Positions 48,798 to 60,130 of a DNA stretch of 64,000 bases are shown piece by piece. The notes below the pieces were generated by a model that saw only the letters and a list, made by a program, of their open reading frames with translations, did not search any database and was not told the origin of the DNA. The translations under genes and the position numbers were made by a program. The stretch lies in the NCBI GenBank assembly GCA_032622095.1, contig CP136063.1:181269956-181333955 (forward strand), given 5' to 3'. This DNA comes from Siphonodentalium dalli (taxonomy: Eukaryota; Mollusca; Scaphopoda; Gadilida; Siphonodentaliidae). Within the stretch, counting starts at the first letter, position 1. Each line of letters opens with the position of its first letter.

Positions 48798-49758
48798 CTC
48801 AGATCACTAGAAGAATGGGAGAAGAAATGGAAAATGAGCTTCAATCCAGCTAAATGTGAAGCAATGCATATAACCCATTCGCAGAATATTATCGATTCAG
48901 AATACTCACTCTGAGTCCATGGGATACAATTAAAGAAGGTGCAGAAGACAAAATATCTTGGAGTGACTATGACATCAAATCTGTCATGGAATCAGCATAT
49001 AGATAATACAGCTGCCAAGGCTAACAGGACGCTGAATTTTCTGAAGAGAAATCTACAGATAAGCTCTCACCATCTGAAGGCGACTGCATATAAGTCTTTG
49101 GTAAGGCCATTAATGGAATATGTACCGACTGTATGGGACCCATATACAGACAAGAATGTAGATGCATTGGAGAAAGTTCAGCGACGCCCTGCTAGATATG
49201 CTCTCAACAGATACAGAAGAACATCCAGCGTATCAGACATGATAGATCAACTGAGATGGCACTCTTTACAGTCCAGGAGGCACCAGGCCAGATTATTCAT
49301 GATGCACAAAATCCACCATCAACATGCTGCAGTCAAAATGGATGAATATGCTTTAAAAAACACGGGAATCCAGGCACACTAATGCGGCTGGCTATCTAAT
49401 TCCACACTCTAATTACGACTACCACACATTTTCTTTCTTTCCCCGGACCATAAGAGAATGGGATGCTATACCAACTGAAATAGTCACCATCATTCCAGTC
49501 GATGAATTCAGGACCAGGATGATGAACCAACTAAATCCATGCTGGATGTCCCAGAAAACCCATTCGACCCAGTAAAGAATCCAATCAACTAATCATGACT
49601 TCCAAATTCAAATCAAATTCAAATCAAATCAATTATATTATTACAAACCCTAATCATGAAGAGAAATTATCGCCAGTCGTTGCCAAAATAATAATTAGTC
49701 ATAATCATCAGCCTGTTGCGCATGATGGTGGACTGTAATCGGAAGAAGAAGAAGTAAA
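48798..49758 (+). pseudogene. CR1/Jockey-like non-LTR retrotransposon, 3' fragment
   Basis: A 5'-truncated remnant of the reverse transcriptase C-terminal region. It begins SLEEWEKKWKMSFNPAKCEA, meets a TGA near 48913, and continues in the same frame with KTKYLGVTMTSNLSWNQHID, AYKSLVRPLMEYVPTVWDP and VQRRPARY to a stop at 49380-49382. A further conserved part (YDYHTFSFFPRTIREWDAIP) is in another frame to about 49576. The tail GGAAGAAGAAGAAG is typical of such elements. It inserted in a tandem-unit repeat, with some target sequence missing between the flanks. Not capable of encoding a full enzyme. Confidence 0.85.
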
Positions 49759-50205
49759 GTGTGACCTATAGATTTGAGCCAACGAATTTTTCCGAATTTT
49801 GTTAAAAAACATGGTCACCAGCGGCCATCTTCGATTTTACTCTTTTCGTGACTAAAATCCTTTGGCACACCCTACATGCCACATCCCTCATCCAAACTTC
49901 ATATGGTTCTTTGGTGTTTTGGTGTGACCTCTTGGTGAAATCTATCCAATTCTTCCAAAATTTGTTTAAAAACATGGGCGCCTGGAGCCATCTTGGGTTT
50001 CACATTTGAATCCATCGGCACACCCTGCAGCCCACATTTAGTGGAGAAATGTTAGAAATGAAATGAATTTCGTTTACACAATACAATCCATTTATTGAAA
50101 CTTTGACTTTCCTTCTTTATCATTCTATTGATTGCTCAGCATAAAATTATTAACGCCTCCCCAAGTTGAGCTACAGTGTCATTGATACTTTCATTTGTGT
50201 TAAAA
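49759..50205 (+). repeat. Second locus of the ~160-185-bp units (right part)
   Basis: GTGTGACCTATAGATTTGAG resumes the unit. The unique tail TTTACACAATACAATCCATT ... GCCTCCCCAAGTTGAGC follows as at 14670-14790. Confidence 0.65.
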
Positions 50206-50317
50206 TTTGTTATCTTGTTTTTAGATCGGGTTACTGTCATTCAACTGTTTTGGGGTTGTAAGAATATATTGGAATATGCTAAAAGACATTTGTTGCAAAG
50301 AACAGACTGATATGATT

Positions 50318-51230
50318 TTTATACGCCTGTTTAAAAAAAAGAGACGAACTATATGATACTAATCTGTCTGTCCTTCCGTTCGTTTCCGATGATAATTTCA
50401 GTAAGTCTGGAATGAAATTTAATATGAGTTTACTAACCCAAAATAACTTTGTTAAGTCTGAATGGAATTAAATTTGATATGTGCGTTTACTATAATAGCC
50501 CAAAATACAGGTCAAGTTAAATTTTGGGTTCCGCCTGCCAATTTTTACAAGAGTTGTGGCCCTTTGCTAAACTCCGCCCGAACAAATTTGTTTGTCATTT
50601 TTTGGCGTTTAGCACCCAATCAACGGATTTGAAAGACTTTTGATATGTGAGTTCACAAGAGGAGTTTCTGAAACGAGTTCGCACGTAGGCCCGGCCATAC
50701 AATTGTATACGCCCGTTTGAAGAAAAAAAGGTCCATATTATGTAATTAGTCTGTCCTCAACATTTTGGTTTCCGGATAATAACTTGAGTTTGGATTATTT
50801 GATCACAACTGAACTTGGTATTTGGCTCAGTCATACCAAACTACAGGTCAAGTTCGAATTTGGTTTCGTCCCGATTATCTTTGCCACAGTTATGGACTTT
50901 TTTTCGACTTGCAAAATTCAATTTTCACGTCAACATTTTGGTTTCCGGTTGATAACTGAGTTTGGATTATTTTATCACAACTAACCTTGATATGTGCATG
51001 GCTCAATCATACAACTGAAAATACAGGTCAAGTTCTAATTTGGGTTTGGTTCGATTATTTTTTCCGAAGTTGTGGGCCTTAAATTTTCGACATAGAAATT
51101 TTGCATATTCTTGCTCTATATATTGGACTCATATTTTGTATGTTAGTTTAAAAATTATTACCTCACAATACAGGTAAAATTCGAATTGGGGTTTGGTACA
51201 TGACAGCCAATTTTCATTGATAGTAATTGA
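50318..51230 (+). mobile_element. Pearl-like elements, two heads
   Basis: ATACGCCTGTTTAAAAAAAAGAGACG...TCTGTCTGTCC at 50318 and ATACGCCCGTTTGAAGAAAAAAAGG...AGTCTGTCC at 50704. Units with TTTCCGGATAATAACTTGAG, ACAGGTCAAGTTCGAATTTGG and AGTTATGGAC follow. These are relatives of 37928-38400. Confidence 0.55.
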
Positions 51231-51270
51231 AAGATGAAAACTATTTACTTTGCAAGTGGGCGTATTAAGG

Positions 51271-51659
51271 AGGAGGTCAAGTGACCAATTTTGAATGGGC
51301 ATTTCGATGCAAATCTCCGCAGCAAAAGTTACAGAGTTGCAAATATTTCTGAGTGTGACTTTATGCGGTATTGAAAACAATACACATTTATCTGGCGGGT
51401 CGGCTTGAAGTTTGTTCCATTAGAATGTTGATGTATTTATTGTTGAATTTGTTATTGATTTTTCAAAACTAGGCCAAGTGTTGTAATTCCAGAATTTTTT
51501 TCTTCAAAAATTGCCTATTTACCAACCCAGCCACCAGTTAAATGTTATGTCTGTTTAATGATATGGCTGCTTTAGTTCCCAGACAATTGCTTCTTATATA
51601 ACTTTTGCTGGGGAGATTTTCATGGAAATTTCGATTCCAAATTGGTCACTTGACCTCCT
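51271..51659. mobile_element. MITE with AGGAGGTCAAGTGACCAATTT ends
   Basis: AGGAGGTCAAGTGACCAATT and its complement bound 389 bp. Matching continues inward (GCAAATCTCC and AGCAAAAGTTA, with the right arm's counterparts). TTAA lies 2 nt outside on the left (51265-51268) and 4 nt outside on the right (51664-51667). The interior shares phrases with 28287-28615. Confidence 0.7.
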
Positions 51660-51834
51660 ACTTTTAAAGCCTCGCCCAGCGGTGTTCTTGTAGTCTTGTT
51701 ACTAGAGTTACGACCCTCTTATTGTAATTTTTAGCGTTGCAATTTAAAGTTTAAGTTCTAAAACAAATATTGACCAATCTCAAACAGATATTAATTTAAT
51801 TCAATTATTTTAGCATATTTAAAAAATTACCATC

Positions 51835-52071
51835 CCCAAGTTTGTATAGGTTGGGGGGTACCGCCGTCGGCCACTACTTGTTGGAATTACAACTGGCGTA
51901 TTTTGCCACGCCCTAGGGGACATAATATTCAATGGAGTGTTCAATGGTTTTGTAATTCATGTTTGCCGTTCTAGAGTTATTCATCTTTGTTTATCTGACA
52001 TGTTGATTTTCTTTTGTCAGTCCGAGCATATATCTCAACCACGGGTTGATGGATCTCAATGGAATTTTATA
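51835..52071 (+). mobile_element. Pearl-like fragment used as hAT target
   Basis: ATCCCCAAGTTTGTATAGGTTGGGGGGTACC forms the hairpin head; CATATATCTCAACC and GATGGATCTCAATGGAATTT match the insert at 33118-33425. The hAT-like MITE at 52072 inserted within it. Confidence 0.45.
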
Positions 52072-52811
52072 GGATCCGGGCCCACTCGCCCCAGGGCCAG
52101 CTCGCCCCAGGCCGTTTTTGGGGCGAGCTGGCCCACCTTTCAGGGGCGAGCTGGCCCGGGTATTACATTTGTATTAAAGTTGTAAATAAGTTAATATATA
52201 TTAATATATTAATTTCTTAAGTTCAGATTATGATATATTTCAGAGTTATGTCCATCAATTTTGACATTTAGACTACTTTAGGCACGTTTGTTAGCAAAGA
52301 TAATAGCCATGCAGTTTATCACACTAGTTGGTTTGAACGACGAACCGGCGAATTCATAAATAACAATAATGAACTGTTTTCACATTCTGGATATTAAAGT
52401 TTCTCTTATTCTCTGAGTTCATCTCACTATCTCTGGAGTTTGGGAAACCCTTAGAAGCCGTTATTATATCCCCATTCATATCCTATCAAAACAATAGAAG
52501 CAGGTTGTTTACACAGTAACCAATCGACTAATAATGATCTCGAATGTGTGTATATTTAATTCAACATTCCAAATTCAATGATACACATCTTGGGTATCAG
52601 TTGACCGATTTGGGTATCACTTTGTATGGTATCACTTAACTCGGGTATCACTTGACTGTAAGCCAGAGAAAGCAAGCAAAACGACCCCAAAACGACAACT
52701 TAAATAAGACATTATCCCTTGGGGCGAGCTGGCCCGGGGCGAGCTGGCTCGGGGCGAGCTGGCCCAGGTCGACTGGGGCGAGCTGGCCCTGGGGCGAGTG
52801 GGCCCGTTTCC
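52072..52811. mobile_element. hAT-like MITE with GGGGCGAGCTGGCCC arrays, copy 2
   Basis: The same ends as 19165-19837, with its own exact 8-bp duplication ATTTTATA (52064-52071 and 52812-52819). It shares CACATTCTGGATATTAAAG through TATCACTTGACTGTAAG with copy 1 but contains an extra ~200 bp near the left end (52120-52378) and lacks other interior sequence. Confidence 0.8.
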
Positions 52812-52819
52812 ATTTTATA

Positions 52820-54405
52820 GTAGCCTACAGTCTGGATCAAAATTAAATACAGGAAGTGACACACCTTGGTACCTCGACAAAAACAACATGTTCCCAGTTT
52901 ATTCGACCGTATCAGTTAATAATACAATGTTTTGGAGCTTCCTCTTTCAAATGGTATATAACATTGAATATGTTGTATATAATGTGATCTAGTGATTCGA
53001 AAATTAAGTGGGCCTTTAATATATAGCATGGGTCAACGCTATAAACGTATCCAACACCCGCTATCAAAGATCCGTTGTTCCCCTTGGCGCCGCTCTCAGA
53101 GCTGAAATCGAACAGACCTGAAAGTCAAGATGGAGACGGATGGTTTACACTGACAACGCTTTTCACACAAGGAAAGCATTTTTGTGATGCCTTAGTTGGT
53201 ATAGCCACAATGATGCGAATGTTCTTCTCCAACCATATGTGATGAAGAAGCTAAGGTGGCCAACCTTTCAACAAATTGACCGTTCTGCAAGCTTCAATTG
53301 GATATAGGCATCATTTATAAAAAGAAATGTACAACAACAACAAACCTCGAGGAAGACTCACGCAAACAGTCACAAAAGAGGTCTGTTTCCGCATGTATCT
53401 TATAATTATTGGACATGTTTACACAATCTCTTTCGAGTATATTGACTATATTTTCTCCCAAAAATGACTCAATACAATTTCTGTGTCTGACGCTGAATTA
53501 GAATTTTAAATTTATTTAGAACAGAAGTAAACACTACAGTACAGTACAGCCACTACAGGTCGAGGATAACCCAAACTCGATGTACTAAACGGTTAAACCT
53601 CGATTTGTGTAAAAAACCTTGATCGAGGTTCTTTGAGATCATGTGACCATTGGCTGAAATACTCACCCATGACATAAGGGGAAACACTCGAAACCAAAAC
53701 CGATACTGATGGAAGTAATATAAATAGCAATAGGCAACCCCGAACAAGAACGATAACTCGCGTATTTCCGGAAGTCGGTAAATGATGACATCACAGGAAA
53801 TCTCCAGAGTCTCGTGACTGAAGGTAATTGTAAACACCGCTATTTTAAGCAATTACGTGTCCTTTTCCAATAAAAATAGCACAATTCGGCAGCGGATAGA
53901 ATATCCTTTGTTTACCAAACTAAAAAGCCGCGAAAATATTTGTGAAAAGATTTTTGTTGAAATCGTGAAAATACTCCGAATTTGAAACTTTCTGACCACC
54001 TCGATTAATATCGATTTCGCTTCATTGCTCACTGGTAAGTTAAAAAGTAAAACGTTAGCAATAAAAAGCCGTATTTCGATCGTCGCGCTGGTCCTGGGTT
54101 CAAAGGAAAAAATGTTTTTAATTGCCAGGGGAGATCACTCTATTTGTAGTATTACCAGCTAATGTAGTCACATGATTAAAACATGGCGGCCCCATGAACA
54201 TATTAATGATCGTACGTAAACAAATGTATTTGAAGTGAATAGTAATGTATTCTGCTGACCATTTTGCCTTTATTTGAATGAAATTGGTTGATTGAGAAGA
54301 TCTGATTTATCTAAGACACTTTATTGTGTATTATGCCATAATTAATGATATTACAACTTTAAATTTAACTTGTTTAAAAATAAAAAATCCAGTCAACAAT
54401 TGAAT
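52820..54405. other. No feature recognised
   Basis: Mostly unique-looking AT-rich sequence. 53030-53370 has protein-like short frames (plus strand, MVYTDNAFHTRKAF, YVMKKLRWPTFQQID) that could be a decayed transposase, but I cannot identify it. Confidence 0.35.
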
Positions 54406-54407
54406 TA

Positions 54408-54409
<2 letters not shown>

Positions 54410-54441
<32 letters not shown>
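54410..54441 (+). repeat. (C)32 run
   Basis: Thirty-two consecutive C, the longest homopolymer here, close to the left end of the 54550 element. Confidence 0.85.
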
Positions 54442-54442
<1 letters not shown>

Positions 54443-54549
54443 CTTCGGTATGCGGGATTCAGGGTGTTTTGAAGCCGTATGCAGGATTCATACCCCCAAG
54501 TTGACTGGTATTCGGGTTGAAGCAAAACATCTTGGGCACATGTTTGAAT

Positions 54550-55293
54550 GGGGCCGTGACTACCCGCCCCTGAGACAACCCGCCCCCTTTCACTCAAGAC
54601 AACCCGCCCCCTGACAACCCGCCCCCTAAAATCACTTAGCGGTAATTAGTGGCTAATTAGGACGTGTGACGGGATTATGAGATATTTGTTTAAAGAAACT
54701 TGCCAGGTTGTTCTTTATAGGTTTTTATTTGATGTAACAACATGGACAACAAAAAACGGAATGAAGTATATAGGCTAATATGAATATGAACGTGAACGAA
54801 GATTAAAAACAAAATTTAATAAGTTTAACAAACGAACAATGATTAATTTGGGGCTGCTGCTGGATGTCTGCCAGTGCATTGTGCTGGTCTCTTCTTTCTT
54901 CTCGCACCTCCAAATCGCAGTGAATGCAAGGAAACATGCTTGCAGAATGAAGATAACCCACACTCAAGAGATAATATACCCAGTTCCGTCAGCATCATTC
55001 AAAGGCTGTTTGTATACTCACCTCCAATCAAACATATAACATAGACACAATATACATGTAGAAATATGGAGATTTGTGAAGAGGATTAATTGGACAACAA
55101 GCAAAATGCTTTGACATAATTAATCATTAATGAATAAACACATGTTTTTTTGGTCAAAATCTTTAATAATATAGACATCAAAGAACATAATCACTATTAA
55201 CAATTTCCAGACAACCCATCCTTATTTATCGGGACAACCCGCCCTGAAAATAGCAGAGGGGCGGGTTGTCTCGGGGCATGTAGTCCTGTTCCC
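54550..55293. mobile_element. hAT-like MITE with ACAACCCGCCCC arrays
   Basis: GGGGCCGTGACTACCCGCCC and (reverse-complemented right end) GGGAACAGGACTACATGCCC are flanked by the exact 8-bp duplication GTTTGAAT (54542-54549 and 55294-55301). The left subterminal region has four ACAACCCGCCCC phrases; the right has inverse ones. The architecture matches the 19165/52072 family but the phrase differs. Confidence 0.8.
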
Positions 55294-55301
55294 GTTTGAA
55301 T

Positions 55302-56340
55302 GATGGCGCAAAATAATATTTTGTGCTGATACTAGTCGATCTGTACGAATGAGTGGTTAGAATAGCTTCTTGGGCATATTTTACCACCATGCCATCATAA
55401 AGTATCATTAGTCGTATCATAATGGCCTCATAATGCCCATAACATGATATTTTGTTGCGAACGGGTGGGTACTGGTTTGTTTATCCACTTAACCAGTTAT
55501 TTCAAACCATACTTTATCATGTTGCAATGTTTACATAAAACAATGCCTCCAACATTAATTGAGATATAGTTATGTCATACACTTGAAAATAGTTTGGCTC
55601 ATGAACTTTGTGAAGGTTGACACTCATATTTTGTCCATTTTCTAAGAATTAATTGAAAAAAAATAATATATCAGCTCTCATATCGATACACCAATGGCTG
55701 ACAATGAAACCTATATACAGTTTTGCTGCAGGTTAGGTAGTATTTTGCGTGAATAGCTCCATAATGTTGAAAAAAAATATCTTTTTAAAAATTTTGGTAG
55801 GGGGTATAGTTTGGTTATCAAGAAATATTTCCACGTATTTGACACAAAAGTCGAATTTTTTTTTATCAAAATGTATTCAATAGTGTCTGATAATAGAAAT
55901 AACACACAGAAATACCAAAAGTTTTTATAGTATATTGTCAACAATGACATACTTGAAAAAAAGAAAAAAGATAATCATCTTTTTGATGGGGGTATACTTG
56001 GATTTTGATCAAAATTTTCTATTTTTATGAAGGAAAAGTTCCTATTTCTGCATTGATTATGTAGATTGATCGTTCCCGGTGAGAACAACATATAGGTTTC
56101 CCATAAAACTTTGCCGTTATGCTGTGTTGTCAGAATTTTGCCATTCCTCAAAAACTGCGAATTGTCGACCCCCCTGACCCCAGTCCAATTATTTGAAAAA
56201 AAACGTCATTTTTTTCAAACACTGCCATTACTACTGACTTTGTTTCATATTCCTAACACCCTAAAGCTGCTGTAACTGCATCTGAATATCTGGAAAAGGG
56301 TTTTGAAAAAAATCGTTGCCTATTGCTAATATAAATTATA
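55302..56340. other. No feature recognised
   Basis: AT-rich, non-coding. Two GGGGGTATA phrases near 55800 and 55988 are the only recurrent sequence noticed. Confidence 0.35.
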
Positions 56341-56343
56341 ATG

Positions 56344-56780
56344 TGGATGGAGTGGCCGAGTGGATACTAGTAGCGTACCGGTACTGGACTCTCGTGCTAA
56401 AGGTCCGGGGAACGATTCCCAGTCGGGTATTCTGACAAAAATCCAAACTTGGTCAGATTACCACGTTCATGACGTTGTATGACTGAAAAGTCTCATTCGT
56501 GATCACACAATATTTATCCGAATACAAAACTGACTTCCCATCACAGCGACATCATGTTCAGGTATGTTGTCGTGAGTGCGGTACGCTGTCGGATCGGGAG
56601 CCGACATAAATGGCTGACCCGTGTACATGGGTGACTATGTGCACGTTAAAGAACCCGGCTGTAGGTTAGAGTAGCGCACCGAAGCACCGAACACAGTCGA
56701 GACCTGGACCCTAGGCTGTCTGAAATACCCGAAATGGGAGTTGACAGGTAATTCTAGATAGATAGATAGATAGATAAGAG
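56344..56780 (+). mobile_element. tRNA-derived SINE
   Basis: The head contains a perfect Pol III A box TGGCCGAGTGG (56353-56363) and a near-consensus B box GGAACGATTCC (56409-56419), resembling a Leu/Ser-type tRNA. A body follows with a conserved-looking GTGCACGTTAAAGAACCCGG segment. The element ends in a GATA simple-sequence tail (56756-56778). A functional tRNA is unlikely because the fold is degenerate and the body and tail follow directly. The central domain may be one of the known metazoan SINE core domains, but I cannot say which. Confidence 0.8.
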
Positions 56781-56879
56781 TATATTTCATCTTACACTAT
56801 GGCTATGCATGTGAGTCCATGTTACTGATCGCATGATCTCGAAGAACCTCAAATTGCTCAATCGGGGTTTTGTACTTAA

Positions 56880-58388
56880 CCCTTTGAACCCTGACGCCCT
56901 ACCACGACCGACACCCTGACCCTGGGCTCCTCGTGGGATTTTCCTTTAAATTTTATAGTGTCTTGTTGGATGATGTTGGCCCCCCCCCCCCCCATTGATC
57001 ACTGATCATTATAAAATCGAAAGACTTTGCCACGCGGCAGCGTCTTGGTAACGGTTGCTAGGCAACTACCCCGAATTGACTGGAAAAGGCAATTATAGCA
57101 TGGTATGTCATAACTCAATGCCAGTGATTGTGTTTTTGATGACGATAATACCCTAATGTGAAATTTGAGTTATATCCGACAAGAATTTAAGAGAGATCGA
57201 ATGAAATTAATTATTTAAGGTAGCAACGGTTGTTAATCAAGTACCACAAATGAACGGATGACACCACTGCACTAACCATTAAGTGGTAGTGTTCCCTTAA
57301 TTTATACAATATCTAGTCGCATAATGCTGTATATGTTCAATGGTGGCACCTGTTTGAAACTGTGGATACATATGTATGTTATGCATGGACCATTCTATGA
57401 TCATTAAAATATTTAGGACACTTTGCCACCCAATCTCTCCTTAGCAACGGTTACCAGACAACTACCCGGCATTAGCAAGAAACTGCAATTATGATGCAGC
57501 TACTAGTATATGTCCTATATATAACACCACATTTCGCTTAACCCTTTACCCAACAAACCGGCCAAAACCGGCCAAATAAAGCTTCAACAGCCTAAAATAT
57601 CTTCGGTCTGTCTCAATAACACCATACAAATATGGATATCATTGGAACCGGTTCATTGACCACATTGTGATGGTTACAGTTATGCCCTGTGCCAATGCAT
57701 TCTCTTATATATGCGAGTCGACCATAGGTCGCCTCGCATATATAAGAGAATGCATTGGCCTAAAAAAAAAAAAAATTTAACACTTTTTACCATTTTTTCT
57801 TACATTCTTTAACAATTTTCTAATATTTAATGTGTTAAGCCAATGCATTCTCTTATATATGCGAGGCGACCTATGGTCGACTCGCATATATAAGAGAATG
57901 CATTGGCACAGGGCCCTTCTGTTGGGTAAAGGGTTAAAACGCATGTTTTTGTCATTTACAACCTACATGTATGTTCTGCGCATGCGCATATATTCCTACC
58001 CGATACTATAGCGGGTAGACATTCCATATACACACCCTGACCACCGCCGATGTCTATGGGGCCATTTAAACATATATTAGTGGGTATGTCGTGCATAAGT
58101 ACGCTATAAACCATTTATTTCGCATTTCGCCTCTCTGCGCATGCGCCAAGAAATCAACTTGATATGCGATCGAGGCCCTTCACCATATAAATATAATTTG
58201 AACAGGCTTTTTATATTTGATATATATAACTAGAGTTTAGACGTCGATTTGTTATTGAATCGCATAGCTATAAACTATAAACAGGTGGCGGTCGTTATAA
58301 TGGCCGGTTCACCGGCCGGTATACCGGCCGCTAGGGTATATGGAGGTTCACGCAGCGGCCGGTCTTCCGGCCGCTGGGGTTCAAAGGG
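56880..58388. mobile_element. piggyBac-type element, non-autonomous, 1.5 kb
   Basis: CCCTTTGAACCC inverse ends with TTAA at 56876-56879 and 58389-58392. GC-rich subterminal palindromes (GGCCGGTTCACCGGCC, GGCCGGTATACCGGCC, CGGCCGGTCTTCCGGCCG) sit at the right. The 14-bp-ended MITE at 57542-57933 is nested in it. No transposase is seen. Confidence 0.75.
57542..57933. mobile_element. piggyBac-type MITE with two 69-bp hairpins
   Basis: Perfect 14-bp ends CCCTTTACCCAACA, with TTAA at 57538-57541 and 57934-57937. Two copies of the 69-bp palindrome (57691-57759 and 57839-57907) are exact reverse complements of each other. The left part has AAACCGGCCAAAACCGGCC. 37672-37905 is a truncated copy. Confidence 0.9.
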
Positions 58389-58392
58389 TTAA

Positions 58393-59775
58393 TTTGAGGT
58401 TTAATAACTCGATTACGGGATTTCCCTGACCTGGTAAATTACTAAATATCAATTTATCATTCATTCATTCATATGGTGCACTCAATGATTCACATGGCCA
58501 TCTCGAAAGTCCTCGGCCGATCGGACAGCATACTGCACCCATGACTACATACCTGGACAATTGTAATGGGGGGGGGGGGTGGGCCCGGGGGATTTGGTAT
58601 CTGACTGAGTTCTGATTTCTGTCAGAATACCCTGACCAGGTTGCAATTAATCCCCGGTCCACTAGCATGGCATTTCTTTAGAACTGCATGAAATTCTATA
58701 TTGGCTTCTACGGGAAAAGCCCTGCATGACTGCAGAGTGATAGTCTGAGACTGAGGTGCCAGAAATTTATCAGACCTGTCAGTCTGTTTGTGTAAAGAAG
58801 GCAATCTCACATGACTTCCCTGTCGAGTAAATTTTGTTAGAATGTACTGCCATCCTCCAACCAAGCCCACCCACCCTGCCAGGTTTAGGCCATGCATACA
58901 GTTCCATGATAAATTAGTTCAACAAGGGAGGATGATTGTGCTGAGAGTCCTACAAACAATACAAAAATTCAGTGTTTGTGGGGCTACTCGTTAAAACAAG
59001 GCAGAAGCAGGCACTTTTTGACTGATTTATAGACATTTGTGAGACCTTGAAGGAATGCCTGTCTGTAAAATACTTCTGCATCAAAGAACTACTAGTACAT
59101 GTATATGAGAAATGGCCCCATTCACAAAAATTATCAATTGAAGTACTTATGAAAATCTACAATTCTCCAAAAGTTAGGTATATTTCCATTGACTCTGTTA
59201 TTTGCTTTTTAAATAATATGAAATAAATTATCAGGTTCTCTATCGTCTTTTTATGCTAACTAAATGCAAATGCTACTAAAAGACAACGACAAAGAAGGAC
59301 TGAAATGCCTTCAGCAAATACCTGGACATACATGTATACTTCTGTAGTGTAGTACTAGTTACTCTTCTGAATTTGGCAATGTACGAGTATCTGAACCATC
59401 ACCCGGTTGGTCTAGCTGATAAAGCTAATGAGTTGATACCTGATATGTCCACTGACCACATATTTTGGCGCTTACATTCTCATTCATACAGCTAATAATT
59501 CTCTTCCTGCTTGTGTGACAGCTGAAATTCCACTTACCGTTAGATTTTATCAAACCTTGTGGAGGATGCAATAACTTATCCAAACCTTCTGATGTTTTCA
59601 CTTTTCAGCGCTCAGACATTGAGAAAGTTCTTGGTGAACCAGACATAATGGACCTTTCCACAGCTGTCAATCAAATTATTATTAGCGGATATTTTCGACC
59701 AATCAGCGACTGATCCGGCCAATGGCTGCATTGAAAATTCTTCTTTCTTCACCCTAATTTTGATATCCATGCATA
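58393..59775. other. Intergenic; G run and one possible exon
   Basis: A ~12-G run lies near 58568. The minus-strand 91-codon frame (58622-58897) has no recognised motif. A candidate 3' exon is listed at 59520-59712. Confidence 0.4.
59520..59712 (+). other. Candidate last exon of an unidentified gene (weak)
   Basis: After the acceptor-like CTTCCTGCTTGTGTGACAG, a 64-codon frame with protein-like composition (FIKPCGGCNN, RSDIEKVLGEPDIMDL) runs to TGA. An in-frame TGA lies just before the AG, consistent with an exon edge. No partner exon or known family was recognised, so it may be chance. Confidence 0.2.
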
Positions 59776-60130
59776 CTAGTCCAGGGGATATTGGTCGACC
59801 TCTGCACCCCCCCAGGACTCAACTTCACTCCACTAATTTTCTTTCTTAATGTCTCCTCTAATTTTTTTCGGTTGTTAACAAGAAAAAAAAGTGGCCACAG
59901 AGACTCCAGACAAGATGGCGTCCATCATGGCGGCCATTTTTTTAATATGCACCAGATCTCTTTGATCGCCGTTATAGTGAAGATGATATCACATGCGGTC
60001 TTGTTTTCCGCCCGATTCATTATGCTAATATACAAACCCTTACAAATTAGCCAAAAATCCGACACCTGAATCCAATATGGCGGCCAAGATGGCCGCCAAA
60101 ATGTGAAAATATGCAATTTTTCTGACATGT
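59776..60130 (+). repeat. Dispersed repeat with ATGGCGGCC motifs
   Basis: The start matches 33020-33117 and 33426-33470. It then contains AAGATGGCGTCC, CATGGCGGCCATTTT, AATATGGCGGCCAAGATGG and CCGCCAAAATG, all resembling YY1 sites. No coding exon. Confidence 0.5.

Noticed and set aside
53030-53370. Decayed transposase fragment
   Set aside because: Protein-like words (YTDNAFHTRKAF) but frames are broken and no family could be named; left as unassigned.
56344-56420. Functional tRNA gene
   Set aside because: The B box deviates, no clean cloverleaf is seen, and a long body with a GATA tail follows; better explained as a SINE.
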